Shown here: positions 6,906-17,699 of the stretch, piece by piece
How positions within the stretch are numbered: the first letter of the stretch is position 1
Layout of the letters: every line of letters starts with the position of its first letter
Origin: Terasakiella pusilla DSM 6293
GTDB taxonomy: Bacteria; Pseudomonadota; Alphaproteobacteria; Rhodospirillales; Terasakiellaceae
Direction of reading: 5' to 3'
NCBI RefSeq assembly: GCF_000688235.1
Contig: NZ_JHYO01000005.1
Location: 62,001 to 126,000 of the forward strand
DNA: 64,000 bases
Translations under genes and position numbers: made by a program
The notes under the pieces: model-generated
What the model was told of the DNA's origin: nothing
What the model saw: the letters and a program-made list of their open reading frames with translations, nothing else
The model's database searches: none

Positions 6906-9215
6906 ATGAATCATATCATCAACCCACCCGATATAAACCCTGATACATACGGCTGGTCTGTGCGGGCCTTCTCCACCGTTAAACGTATGTTAGGGGTAAA
7001 CATCAAACTTCATGCCTACGACAATCAGGTTGAAGACGGTCATATTTTCCTTTTCAACCATTTTGCCCGTTTTGAAACGTTTATTCCCCAATACCTGATT
7101 TATCAAGAGCAAAAGGCATATTGTCGCTCTGTGGCGGCAGGCGAATTCTTTCGCGGCAATGACCGTTTTACCCAATATCTATATGCTGTTGGGGCCGTCC
7201 CTAATGACATGCCCAACCTATTGACCTTTCTGGCGCGCGATATCCTAAAGGGGCGAAAAGTGATCATCTTCCCCGAAGGGGGCATGGTCAAAGACCGGCG
7301 CTATCTGGATACAAAGGGTAATTACTCCATCTTCTCCCCGTCCTCGCTCGAAAGGCGCAAACATCATACCGGGGCTGCCCGTCTTGCCTTGATGCTGGAT
7401 ATCTATAAACAGACAGTCCTTAAAACAACCGACAAATCCCTACTGGAAAGTTTCACCAATGAACTTGGACTGCCTTCTATTGATCAATTGATCAAACGCT
7501 GTCAGGAACCGACGCGTCTTGTTCCGTCCAACATCACCTTTTACCCCATCCGTATTAAAGACAATTTCCTGAAAGAAAGTGTGGAACGTTTAACAGGTGA
7601 TCTGTCTCCGCGTTTTGCTGAAGAACTGTTGATCGAAAGTAATCTGGTTCTCAAACATACCGACATGGACATTCGTATGGGCAAGCCCATTGAAACATCC
7701 ATGTATTGGCCGTGGTGGGAACGGCTGATCGTCAATAAATGCACCAACGGCATGTGCAGTCTAAGCGATCTGTTTAATCTGGGGACAGCCGGCGACAGCG
7801 TTAAAGAACGCTTTGTTGCACGACGACTGAAGATCAAAACTGAAGACCTGCGCGACCGGGCCATGCACCATATGTATGAACTTGTGACGGTCAATCTGTC
7901 GCATTTGGCCTCCGTTTTAATTTTGCATCTAATTGATCAAGGCGTGGATCGTATGTTACGTGCAGGATTTGTGCGTATCCTTTATTTGATGGCGCGGTAT
8001 ATCAGTCATGAACCCACCCTTCACCTACACCGTTCCCTTTTAAATGCTGAAGTCTATCGCGGCCTACAGGATGATTGCTGCGCAGAGTTTCAACAGTTTT
8101 TACGTTCAGCCGAGCATGCGGGATTGATCCGACAAGAAGATAAACAGATTATCTTCCTCCCCAAGCTGCGTGAAGAACATGATTTCAACAGTATTCGGAT
8201 GACCAATCCGATCTGCGTCTATGCCAATGAATGTGCCTCTTTGCGCGGTATTACATCCGCATTGCATCGCGCGCTTAGCAACCAGCATACCCTCAGCCCC
8301 GATCAATGGGCGCAATATTACTTTGAAGACGACCTGCACGCCCATGAACAAGCCTTAGAAAAATACAGCAAACCGGAATATGAAGAGATCAACAGTCAAC
8401 AGACGGCAACCCAATCCGGTGCCCCCTTCTTCTTACGGGCCGAGAACGCCAAGAACAAGCAGTTGTCAGTTTTGCTTGTCCACGGGCTACTGGCTTCCCC
8501 CGCAGAAATGAAAGCACTGGGTGAAGAAGTCGCGAGCCTTGGTTACACTGTCTATGGTCCAAGACTGGAAGGTCACGGCACATCCCCCTGCGACCTGCGG
8601 GAAAAGGGGTGGAAGGATTGGATGCGGTCTGTTGAACGTGGATATAATATCTTGTCCAACATCAGCGATCATGTGCTTGTTGTGGGTTTTTCAACAGGTG
8701 GGGCGCTGACATTACGTTTTGCGGCAGAACGTCCAGAAAAACTCGCCGCGATCTGCGCCGTCAGCACACCTTTAAAGTTTGCCAATCCAAACCTTAAATT
8801 TGTTCCGCTTCTTCATCATGCCAACAGATTGACTAAATGGATCCCGCAAAAAGACGGAATTTTGCCCTATATCGTCAACGAGTCAGAACATCCGGATATT
8901 AACTACAAACATATCCCAGTACGCGCCTTACAAGAACTGCGCCTGTTGGTCGCGGATATGGAGGACAATCTACAACGCATAAACGCCCCTAGTCTGTTGA
9001 TACAAGGGGATAAAGAAACTGTGGTTAACCCGGACAGTGCGGGCCTGATCCGCGACCAGATGGTCGGGACAACCCCGCGCGTAATTATGGTGCCGTCCAC
9101 CAGACACGGGATTATCACCGAAGATATTGCCGGCACCCGCCAGCATGTTATCGATTTTATTAATTTAATTGAAACACGGCTGAATTTAACCAAATCAACC
9201 CAGTCGATCAGTTGA
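6906..9215 (+). CDS. Acyltransferase-alpha/beta hydrolase fusion protein
   Basis: A 769-residue protein with two enzymatic modules. The N-terminal part, about residues 25-270, resembles PlsC/GPAT-type lipid acyltransferases: NHFARFE gives an HX4E variant of the usual HX4D box, and FPEGGMVKDRR corresponds to the FPEGTR box. A long helical middle of about 200 residues follows. The C-terminal third is an alpha/beta hydrolase with LLVHGLLASP, the nucleophile motif GFSTGG, the acid in IQGDKETVVNP and the base in TRHGIITED, closest to monoacylglycerol-lipase/carboxylesterase types. ATG 6906 is preferred because TAGGA stands just upstream; ATG 6879 is possible. A role in lipid remodelling is inferred; the substrates are unknown. 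Confidence 0.85.
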   Translation: MNHIINPPDINPDTYGWSVRAFSTVKRMLGVNIKLHAYDNQVEDGHIFLFNHFARFETFIPQYLIYQEQKAYCRSVAAGEFFRGNDRFTQYLYAVGAVPNDMPNLLTFLARDILKGRKVIIFPEGGMVKDRRYLDTKGNYSIFSPSSLERRKHHTGAARLALMLDIYKQTVLKTTDKSLLESFTNELGLPSIDQLIKRCQEPTRLVPSNITFYPIRIKDNFLKESVERLTGDLSPRFAEELLIESNLVLKHTDMDIRMGKPIETSMYWPWWERLIVNKCTNGMCSLSDLFNLGTAGDSVKERFVARRLKIKTEDLRDRAMHHMYELVTVNLSHLASVLILHLIDQGVDRMLRAGFVRILYLMARYISHEPTLHLHRSLLNAEVYRGLQDDCCAEFQQFLRSAEHAGLIRQEDKQIIFLPKLREEHDFNSIRMTNPICVYANECASLRGITSALHRALSNQHTLSPDQWAQYYFEDDLHAHEQALEKYSKPEYEEINSQQTATQSGAPFFLRAENAKNKQLSVLLVHGLLASPAEMKALGEEVASLGYTVYGPRLEGHGTSPCDLREKGWKDWMRSVERGYNILSNISDHVLVVGFSTGGALTLRFAAERPEKLAAICAVSTPLKFANPNLKFVPLLHHANRLTKWIPQKDGILPYIVNESEHPDINYKHIPVRALQELRLLVADMEDNLQRINAPSLLIQGDKETVVNPDSAGLIRDQMVGTTPRVIMVPSTRHGIITEDIAGTRQHVIDFINLIETRLNLTKSTQSIS

Positions 9216-9309
9216 TCACAAAACGCAACCCACTGACATAAAGTGCGATAACGCCTACCCCTAAAGCCAAGGCCACGAATAGATTTTTCTTTTTCCGGTC
9301 AATCATCAT
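9208..9309 (-). CDS. 33-residue single-span membrane peptide at the end of the cox operon
   Basis: A short frame from ATG 9309 to TGA 9208, preceded by a GGAGAAA ribosome site and located just after the DUF983 gene. The predicted peptide has a basic N-terminus (MMIDRKKKN) followed by one hydrophobic helix (LFVALALGVGVIALYV) and a short tail. Small one-helix proteins of this sort, annotated as CoxF-like or cytochrome oxidase small assembly proteins, are common beside cox genes in proteobacteria, but I cannot assign the family by sequence alone. Its last eight bases overlap the end of the convergent acyltransferase-hydrolase gene. Confidence 0.6.
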   Translation of the reverse strand: MMIDRKKKNLFVALALGVGVIALYVSGLRFVIN

Positions 9310-9321
9310 TTTCTCCAAAGG

Positions 9322-9687
9322 CTACATTTGCCCTAAGTTTTCGTCATCCTGTTCAACATCACGAAAGCGATATTGCATGGAAACCAAAATTCCTTTTAAA
9401 GGGCGTAAAAACAAAAAAGACCCAAGACCGACAACAGGCACCGCCACCACAAAATGCACCCACATATGGGGCTGATAGGTAAACTCCAGCCACAGTGCCG
9501 TTGCAAGCGCAAGGATACCGACAAAAAATGTCGCTGCCACTGCGGGACCATCCCCCACGTCATGGGCGATTAAATTCAATTCACAAGCCGGACATTTTTC
9601 CCGAATGGAAAGGCCGTTAAAGAAAATACCGCCCTTTCCACACCGTGGACATTTACCGAAGAAACCCCACCAGAGGTGGGTTTTCAA
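9322..9687 (-). CDS. DUF983 zinc-ribbon membrane protein
   Basis: DUF983 proteins are small membrane proteins found beside cytochrome oxidase genes in alphaproteobacteria; their biochemical role is not established. The product has an N-terminal zinc ribbon (CPRCGKG and CPAC) and two hydrophobic spans (AVAATFFVGILALATAL and FVVAVPVVGLGSFLFL). No ATG gives a sensible start: the ATG at 9792 would overlap coxC by almost 90 bases. I therefore suggest the TTG at 9687, giving 121 residues beginning MKTHLWWGFFGKCP. The ribosome site there is weak and the start is uncertain. Confidence 0.8.
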   Translation of the reverse strand: MKTHLWWGFFGKCPRCGKGGIFFNGLSIREKCPACELNLIAHDVGDGPAVAATFFVGILALATALWLEFTYQPHMWVHFVVAVPVVGLGSFLFLRPLKGILVSMQYRFRDVEQDDENLGQM

Positions 9688-9704
9688 CGATTGGCTTTGC
9701 GAAT

Positions 9705-10511
9705 TTATTGTGCGAAGAAAGCGGAGTTGCCCCACCAGTACACCCATACAAATAAGAAGATCCAAACAATATCGACGAAATGCCAATACCATGACGTTGA
9801 TAGCAAGCCTACGTGCTGATCTTTGGTAAAGTCACCTTTTTGCAGACGAACGCCGCAAATAAATAGCGAGACCAGACCGACAAACACATGAAAGCCGTGA
9901 AAGCCCGTCGCCATATAAAAGACGGAGGAATAAATACCATCAGTAAAACCAAAGCCCGCTGCCCCATATTCATAGAGCTGCACGCACATGAAGACGAAAC
10001 CAAGCCCAAACGCCCCATACACACCAAGGATCGCGCGTTTACGGTTATCCTTCATCAACCCTTTATGCCCCCACTCCAACACAAAGCCGGAGATCACAAG
10101 CAACATGGTGTTGATAAATGGCAGACCAAAGGTGTGGATCGGCTCGATCCCTTCCGGTGGCCAGACATCGCCTGCGGGACTGCCGCCCAAACTGGCGTTA
10201 AAAAAGGCCCAGAACCAAGCCACGAAGAACATAAGTTCTGACAAAATAAACAGACCGACCCCAAACTTAAGGCCAAACTGAACTTCCTTCGTATGGGATT
10301 TGTCTTTTTGCGCTTCACGGATGACGTCACGCCACCATACATACATGGTGTAAAGCACCAACAACAGGCCCGCCAGCATGACCCACGGCTGGCCTTCTTT
10401 CATATAATTGATCGCACCAACAGCCAGAACCACCGCAGCCACCGATGCCACAAAGGGCCACGGGCTGGGGTTCACCAAATGGTACGGATGTTTATTAGAG
10501 GTAGAAGACAT
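9705..10511 (-). CDS. coxC: Cytochrome c oxidase subunit III
   Basis: Structural subunit III of the aa3-type oxidase, a seven-helix membrane protein without redox centres. The 268-residue product starts with the typical KHPYHLVNPSPWP and contains FGLKFGVGLFILSELMFFVAWFWAFF, GFHGFHVFVG and the C-terminal WYWHFVDIVWIFLFV. A strong GAGGAGG ribosome site precedes ATG 10511. It follows ctaG with 21 intervening bases and precedes DUF983, the standard alphaproteobacterial order. Confidence 0.97.
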   Translation of the reverse strand: MSSTSNKHPYHLVNPSPWPFVASVAAVVLAVGAINYMKEGQPWVMLAGLLLVLYTMYVWWRDVIREAQKDKSHTKEVQFGLKFGVGLFILSELMFFVAWFWAFFNASLGGSPAGDVWPPEGIEPIHTFGLPFINTMLLVISGFVLEWGHKGLMKDNRKRAILGVYGAFGLGFVFMCVQLYEYGAAGFGFTDGIYSSVFYMATGFHGFHVFVGLVSLFICGVRLQKGDFTKDQHVGLLSTSWYWHFVDIVWIFLFVWVYWWGNSAFFAQ

Positions 10512-10532
10512 GAAATGACCTCCTCGTCATAA

Positions 10533-11080
10533 TTAACTTTTATCTTTTGCTTTATAGAACGTGTAAGACAGGGTGATGGTCTTGACTTCCTGTGCGTTGC
10601 TATCCTCTAAAATCGCGGGATCAACAAAAAAGGACACAGGCATATCAACCGACTCCCCCGGTGAAAGTCTTTGTTCGGTAAAGCAGAAACAATCGATCTT
10701 GTTGAAATACTGGGCGACCTTTAACGGTGTCACATTAAAGGTCGCCGTTCCGATTATATCCTGATCACTGAGGTTTTCTGCATGATAGGCGATCAAAGCA
10801 TGTTCACCCAACGCGACCTCAACCTGTTTTTGGACCGGCTTAAACTTCCAATCCAGCGACGAGTTGACATCTGCGTTAAAACGAACCTGTATTTTGCTGC
10901 CTTTCAGGATATGTTCGGCCTCATTTTCCGCAACTTGCGGGGTGCCGCCATATCCTGTGACCTTACAGAAAAGCTGATAAAGGGGAACCGAAGCATAAGC
11001 CAGTCCCAGCATCATACACACAATGCCAACGACCGTTAGGCCGACGCGTCGGTTTGAACTTTGTTGCTTCGATTTATCCA

Positions 11081-11081
<1 letters not shown>
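10533..11081 (-). CDS. ctaG: Cytochrome c oxidase assembly protein CtaG (Cox11)
   Basis: A periplasmic copper chaperone that delivers copper to the CuB site of subunit I. It has 182 residues with an N-terminal membrane anchor (VGLTVVGIVCMMLGLAYASVPL) and a Cox11 beta-sandwich containing the copper-binding CFCF motif in DCFCFTEQ. The start codon overlaps the coxA stop as TAATG, indicating coupled translation with the subunit it metallates. Confidence 0.96.
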
Positions 11082-13502
<2,421 letters not shown>

Positions 13503-13558
13503 TAAAAAACTCCGAATTAATATTGTTCGAAAACCTTATTCTTTCGAAAAGTCGGCTT

Positions 13559-14419
13559 TTAAATTGGCAAGTGAACGTCCAAGATGACGACCAAGAAAAG
13601 CCCACCCAGATATTTCATTGATGCAAAGAAGTTTGTCATTGCGGTCACCTCATCGGGTGATTTGATCAAATCCCAATTGCATTTAAGCAGGTATGCGCCA
13701 AGACACGCTGCGCCGACCCCGTAGATATTGCCTAATTCCCCAAGGAACCACGGCAACAGACTGGACGTGACCAACAAAATGGTGTTGATCAAAATGATTT
13801 TAGAAGTCGCGATATTACCGACTACAACAGGCAACATAGGCACGCCCGCTGCGGCATATTGATCCTTAAGACGGATCGCCAATGCCCAAAAATGTGACGG
13901 CGTCCAGAAAAACAGGACAAGCGCCAATAATGTCGGCAAAAGCCACTGATCGGGATTAACCGCTGCTGCGCCCGCCATCACGGCAAAGCTCCCTGCAAGT
14001 CCCCCGATCACAATGTTTAGCCAATTGCGCCTTTTCAACCAGATCGTGTAAACGACCCCATAAAAAAACGCACCCAAAAAGAGGTGCGCAGCAACAACCG
14101 GATTAAACACATAAGTCGCGATAGAACATCCTAGGCCAAGAAGTCCGGCCGCAATCCAAAGCACTAGATTAGGGCGTTGAACACGACGCTCGGCAAAGGG
14201 TCTCTTTTGCGTCCGCGTCATCAACCTGTCGATGTCACGGTCATAAAAGTGATTGAAAATACTAGATGAGGCAGACCCCATCATCATTGCGATCACCAAC
14301 ATAACAAGGTGGCCCCAATCGACCTGTCCCTGTTGCACCGTGGCGAGGTATCCCGTCACGGCTGTTAATGCAATCATTACACCAATTCGCGGTTTGGCGA
14401 GTTGAATGTATCCTCCCAT
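13559..14419 (-). CDS. ctaB: Protohaem IX farnesyltransferase CtaB (haem O synthase)
   Basis: Adds a farnesyl group to haem B to form haem O, the precursor of haem A for the oxidases encoded alongside. The protein is a roughly 286-residue UbiA-type prenyltransferase with two aspartate-rich motifs: NHFYDRDIDRLMTRT near residue 60 and the second-half ALAIRLKDQYAAAGVPMLP. I chose ATG 14419 (MGGYIQLAKPRIGVM) because TGAGG precedes it at proper spacing; ATG 14431 is an alternative. It is the first gene after a good internal promoter. Confidence 0.95.
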   Translation of the reverse strand: MGGYIQLAKPRIGVMIALTAVTGYLATVQQGQVDWGHLVMLVIAMMMGSASSSIFNHFYDRDIDRLMTRTQKRPFAERRVQRPNLVLWIAAGLLGLGCSIATYVFNPVVAAHLFLGAFFYGVVYTIWLKRRNWLNIVIGGLAGSFAVMAGAAAVNPDQWLLPTLLALVLFFWTPSHFWALAIRLKDQYAAAGVPMLPVVVGNIATSKIILINTILLVTSSLLPWFLGELGNIYGVGAACLGAYLLKCNWDLIKSPDEVTAMTNFFASMKYLGGLFLVVILDVHLPI

Positions 14420-14463
14420 TATAAACCTCATTTGTTGTGGTTTATTATATTTTTATGAAACCT

Positions 14464-14492
14464 ATAATAGCTTTAAATTAGAATAACTTCAA
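14464..14492 (-). promoter_or_regulatory. Predicted sigma-70 promoter for ctaB-coxBA-ctaG-coxC
   Basis: On the minus strand TTGAAG (14492-14487) and TATTAT (14469-14464) are separated by exactly 17 bases in the AT-rich gap between the small CuA gene and ctaB. The predicted start site lies about 35-40 bases before the ctaB ATG. This would allow the standard oxidase genes to be expressed apart from the upstream NO-reductase-like genes. Confidence 0.6.
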
Positions 14493-14517
14493 AAAGAAAA
14501 TTGATCTTTTTACTCAA

Positions 14518-14967
14518 CTATTCCAAGACAATCAGTTTTGTGCGCATTTTATTATGCTCAATCCCGCAGTATTCCGTACATCCTATGGGATAAACACCTG
14601 GTTTTAAATTTCGCAGATTTACTTGATATTTCTTGTTTGGCTGTAGCAAAATATCAACAGATTGCCCCATTGCCTCTCTTGGTAAATGGAACCCATGCTG
14701 GATGTCGGCAGTTGCCAAATGCAAAATATAATCCCGACCTGCCTGTAGGGTAATTTCACTTGACCATTTCCATTGCTGAGCCAGTAGATACACTTCCCCT
14801 TCTTTGGGTTGTATCTGTTCGGCTGCCGCAATAAAAGCACCAATATCATCAATGGGTTGAATTATCACACCTGATAAATCCTTTTCAGTTGCCGCAAACA
14901 GCTTCCACCCTAAAAAAAGTGCGATCGCGCAAATGAGGGGGAGAAAGATATAGTCCGATCGCTTCAT
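14518..14967 (-). CDS. Small membrane-anchored CuA protein (subunit II of the divergent haem-copper enzyme)
   Basis: A 149-residue cupredoxin with one N-terminal membrane helix (YIFLPLICAIALFLGWKLF). The C-terminal cluster CTEYCGIEHNKM has the C-x3-C-x3-H-x2-M arrangement of a CuA centre, and IQHGFHLP can supply the remaining histidine. It has one helix instead of the two of CoxB and is little more than the redox domain. ATG 14967 overlaps the stop of the upstream subunit I-like gene as ATGA, which strongly implies a two-subunit complex. It probably receives electrons from a c-type cytochrome. It resembles the short cupredoxin subunits of sNOR-type NO reductases. Confidence 0.85.
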   Translation of the reverse strand: MKRSDYIFLPLICAIALFLGWKLFAATEKDLSGVIIQPIDDIGAFIAAAEQIQPKEGEVYLLAQQWKWSSEITLQAGRDYILHLATADIQHGFHLPREAMGQSVDILLQPNKKYQVNLRNLKPGVYPIGCTEYCGIEHNKMRTKLIVLE

Positions 14968-16268
14968 CCTACCCTCCGTGCCGACATCATCCATTTTAGT
15001 GTCATGATGACAAATAAAACACCACCAAGAACGGCGATGATTCCGCCAATGCCCATCAACCCCATGCTTAAAACTTTTTCCAAACTATCCAATGCTTGGG
15101 CATCACCGGAAGTTTTGCGCGGCACTCCCATACTGCCCGCTAAAAACATCCCGCTGGCGTGCATAATCTGTCCAAGCCCATAGAGCCAGTATTGCGCAGT
15201 GAACAGCCGCCCTTCGCGTACCGGTACTTCTATCGCCGGTAATAAAACCCGATGATAAAAAATCATAAATGATAGGTTAATCCCGCCAATCACCGCGTGA
15301 TAATGCGCAGGCACCCGTGTATCAGTCCCATCCAGCAACAAGCCATAAAGCCCCCCCAAATTATAGGTAATCAGGGATAACCAAAAAACCTGTTGAGTAA
15401 GGCGATCAAGCTGACGCCGTTTTTCTGAAACGAGAAAACGGATTAGCCCTAAAGAAAAAATCAAAGACGGCAACAACAGCCCGTAGCGAAGGAGGTCCGT
15501 ATAGAAATCGCGATGCACTTGCCCTAGTACATCAAAAATCAAATATGTAATTGGCGTTGGCAAAACAAAGACGACAAGAATACCAAATGTCAGGACCACA
15601 TATGGCGGGGACAATATGGGATCGCGTGCCACAAACTGCCATGCCAAAAACAACAATGCCGTATTCACGAATTGAAGCACATGCCCGCCGCCCCAAAACA
15701 GCCGCTCGTTATAGGTTGGACTGCTCAGGCCGTCCGGCAGATAAGAATAGGCCAAGGTGAAGCAAATTAAAGCAATGATATATAAAATCGCGGTGGCCTT
15801 TTGGCCATTAAAGCCACTCCGCATGATCATCTGGCGCACAGCACATATCAAAAGCCCCGCTGCAAGTAGGATAAGACCAAGGTAATAGAGCCAATGGGTC
15901 ATCACGGGGACGTAGTTGTTTAATTCGGCCTCTCCCAAATCAAGCAAAGCGGGGAGGATAAGGCCCAAACAGCCCGCAACCGCCAACAAAAGGGCAAATC
16001 CCCCGATCTTACTGTGCGCGTCGTCGCCTTGTTGTTGTGCGAGGCTATAGGCCCAAAAGGCGCCCATTGTCGCCAAAAACCAAACAACAAAGGAAAAAAT
16101 AACGTGTGTGACCAGTCCCTTATGGAAAAAGCTCTTCCATGGCCAAGGGAGAATATCTTGCACATAGGGCGTGCGGGAGAACACCAATAACAGGGCAAAC
16201 ACCCCCGCAATGGCCAGAGCAATGATGGAGATCAGGCTCCAATATCTATATTCCTCACGTAATGTCAT
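14964..16268 (-). CDS. Divergent haem-copper oxidase superfamily subunit I, NO-reductase-like
   Basis: A 434-residue protein with about twelve membrane helices. Probable ligands are H55 in helix II (THVIFSFVVWF, resembling the NorB pattern), H196 in GGGHVLQF (helix VI position) and the H322/H324 pair in AHYHAVIGG (helix X). The usual double histidine of helix VII is missing; at that place is QVHRDFYTD with a single histidine, H252. Loss of one CuB-type ligand and the NorB-like helix II suggest an NO reductase or related enzyme rather than a true oxygen reductase. It is coupled to DUF420 upstream and to the CuA protein downstream by ATGA overlaps. The activity is inferred, not shown; a low-activity oxidase is possible. 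Confidence 0.82.
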   Translation of the reverse strand: MTLREEYRYWSLISIIALAIAGVFALLLVFSRTPYVQDILPWPWKSFFHKGLVTHVIFSFVVWFLATMGAFWAYSLAQQQGDDAHSKIGGFALLLAVAGCLGLILPALLDLGEAELNNYVPVMTHWLYYLGLILLAAGLLICAVRQMIMRSGFNGQKATAILYIIALICFTLAYSYLPDGLSSPTYNERLFWGGGHVLQFVNTALLFLAWQFVARDPILSPPYVVLTFGILVVFVLPTPITYLIFDVLGQVHRDFYTDLLRYGLLLPSLIFSLGLIRFLVSEKRRQLDRLTQQVFWLSLITYNLGGLYGLLLDGTDTRVPAHYHAVIGGINLSFMIFYHRVLLPAIEVPVREGRLFTAQYWLYGLGQIMHASGMFLAGSMGVPRKTSGDAQALDSLEKVLSMGLMGIGGIIAVLGGVLFVIMTLKWMMSARRVG

Positions 16269-16696
16269 GCCGCCACATAGATATGAAAGGCCATAACATA
16301 GACGACAATGCCGGAGGCGCAGACAAAGGCCCAGACCGGAAAGGTGTAACGGGCAATCGCTTTATGACGCCCATATTCTTTTTTGACCAAGGCGCGCCAA
16401 ACAGTCATGATGATCATTACCAAGGCAACCGCAGCAAAGGCGATATGGGTAAATAAAATGCTGAAATATATCGTTCGCACCCCACCCTGCCCGGCAAAAG
16501 GTACATGACCGATATGAGCATGATAATAGAGGTAGGATACAAGAAAGACGCTGGACACCACCAAAGCTGAGATCATCAGTTTTTTATGCAATTCCGTCTT
16601 ACCGGATTTTATCGCAATAAACGCAAGACTAATCAGAACGAGTGAAATGGCGTTGAGTGAAGCCTGAAAATGCGGCAGTACGTCCAGAATATCCAT
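16265..16696 (-). CDS. DUF420 membrane protein (CtaM/YozB-like)
   Basis: A membrane protein of about 143 residues with four hydrophobic spans and the family histidines, including SYLYYHAHIGH and LFTHIAFAA. In Firmicutes the DUF420 member CtaM is needed for haem-copper oxidase maturation; the proteobacterial role is less clear. The start at ATG 16696 follows GGAGAT and lies directly after the ctaA stop; an upstream ATG at 16714 would overlap ctaA. It is coupled to the NO-reductase-like subunit, consistent with a role in assembling that enzyme. Confidence 0.85.
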   Translation of the reverse strand: MDILDVLPHFQASLNAISLVLISLAFIAIKSGKTELHKKLMISALVVSSVFLVSYLYYHAHIGHVPFAGQGGVRTIYFSILFTHIAFAAVALVMIIMTVWRALVKKEYGRHKAIARYTFPVWAFVCASGIVVYVMAFHIYVAA

Positions 16697-16697
16697 A

Positions 16698-17693
16698 TTA
16701 TCTCCGTGTTTCAAAAATCAGCCATGTCAATGCGCTAAACAACAACAGGCCAAATGCCTGATGCAAAGAGGCAAGCGCAGTGGGCACAGAATGCAAAAGT
16801 GTCAAAATTCCCAAAGTTGCCTGCACGCACACCAGCAACGCAACCGCTTTAGCCGCGCGCGATTCCCTGTTACAGGCAAAATAAACAAGACACAAAATAA
16901 AGGTCACTACAGCCAAAACCCGATGCTGAAACTGCACCGTCGTTATATTCTCAAAGTGATTGAGGTAAGCTGGACTGTGGCTATAAAGCCCATTCGGGAT
17001 AAGGTCCCCGTCCATTAAAGGAAAAGTATTATAGGTCAGCCCTGCGTCCAGTCCGGCCACCAATGCACCGGCAAGGATTGTCACAAAGCCCAGCCCCCAT
17101 AGTCCAAGCGCTGCCCCATTTAAACCACGTACCTGCCTACCTTTGTAATAGGACAGCCCCGCCCAGACGAGCATACTATAGAGAATGAAAGCAAAACCAA
17201 GATGCGCCATTAAGCGGTATTGGCTGACCTCCGGGTCATCGACAAGCCCGCTTTTGACCATATACCAGCCCAAAACGCCTTGCGCACCGCCCAGCAAAAA
17301 CAAACCAACCAACGGCAGGCGCATAGATTTTTCAATCCATCCTTTGAGCAAGAAGATAAGTAAGGGTAGACCAAAGGCCAAGCCGATCAAACGGCCCCAA
17401 AGGCGGTGTAAAAACTCCAGCCAAAAAATCCCCCGAAACCCATCAAGGTCCATGTCAAAGTTAAATTCTTTAAACTGTGGTGATTGTTTATAAAGATCAA
17501 AGATCGCCTGCCATTGCGCCTCATTTAGCGGTGGCAGCCATCCTGTGATGGGGCGCCAGTCAACCATGGACAAACCGGACCCCGTAAGTCGGGTCAATCC
17601 GCCCAACACCACCATCACAAAGACCATAAACGCGACCCCGAACAACCATAGCCCAATGAGGCGCCGGCTGTTCTTACTCGTATCCCCCTTCAC
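16698..17693 (-). CDS. ctaA: Haem A synthase CtaA
   Basis: Oxidises the C8 methyl group of haem O to the formyl group of haem A. The 331-residue, eight-helix protein has the proteobacterial-type signatures: VVLGGLTRLTGSGLSMVDWRP near the N-terminus, EFLHRLWGRLIG with a haem-ligand histidine, the second-half QFQHRVLAVVTF, and LHQAFGLLLF. The start is GTG at 17693, a few bases after the DUF2189 stop. It serves the aa3 oxidase encoded downstream in the same block, together with CtaB. Confidence 0.96.
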   Translation of the reverse strand: MKGDTSKNSRRLIGLWLFGVAFMVFVMVVLGGLTRLTGSGLSMVDWRPITGWLPPLNEAQWQAIFDLYKQSPQFKEFNFDMDLDGFRGIFWLEFLHRLWGRLIGLAFGLPLLIFLLKGWIEKSMRLPLVGLFLLGGAQGVLGWYMVKSGLVDDPEVSQYRLMAHLGFAFILYSMLVWAGLSYYKGRQVRGLNGAALGLWGLGFVTILAGALVAGLDAGLTYNTFPLMDGDLIPNGLYSHSPAYLNHFENITTVQFQHRVLAVVTFILCLVYFACNRESRAAKAVALLVCVQATLGILTLLHSVPTALASLHQAFGLLLFSALTWLIFETRR

Positions 17694-17699
17694 GTCAGA

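Noticed and set aside
7483-7500. Palindrome TTGATCAATTGATCAA inside the acyltransferase fusion gene
   Set aside because: It lies within coding sequence (codons for I-D-Q-L-I-K) far from any start and is explained by codon use.
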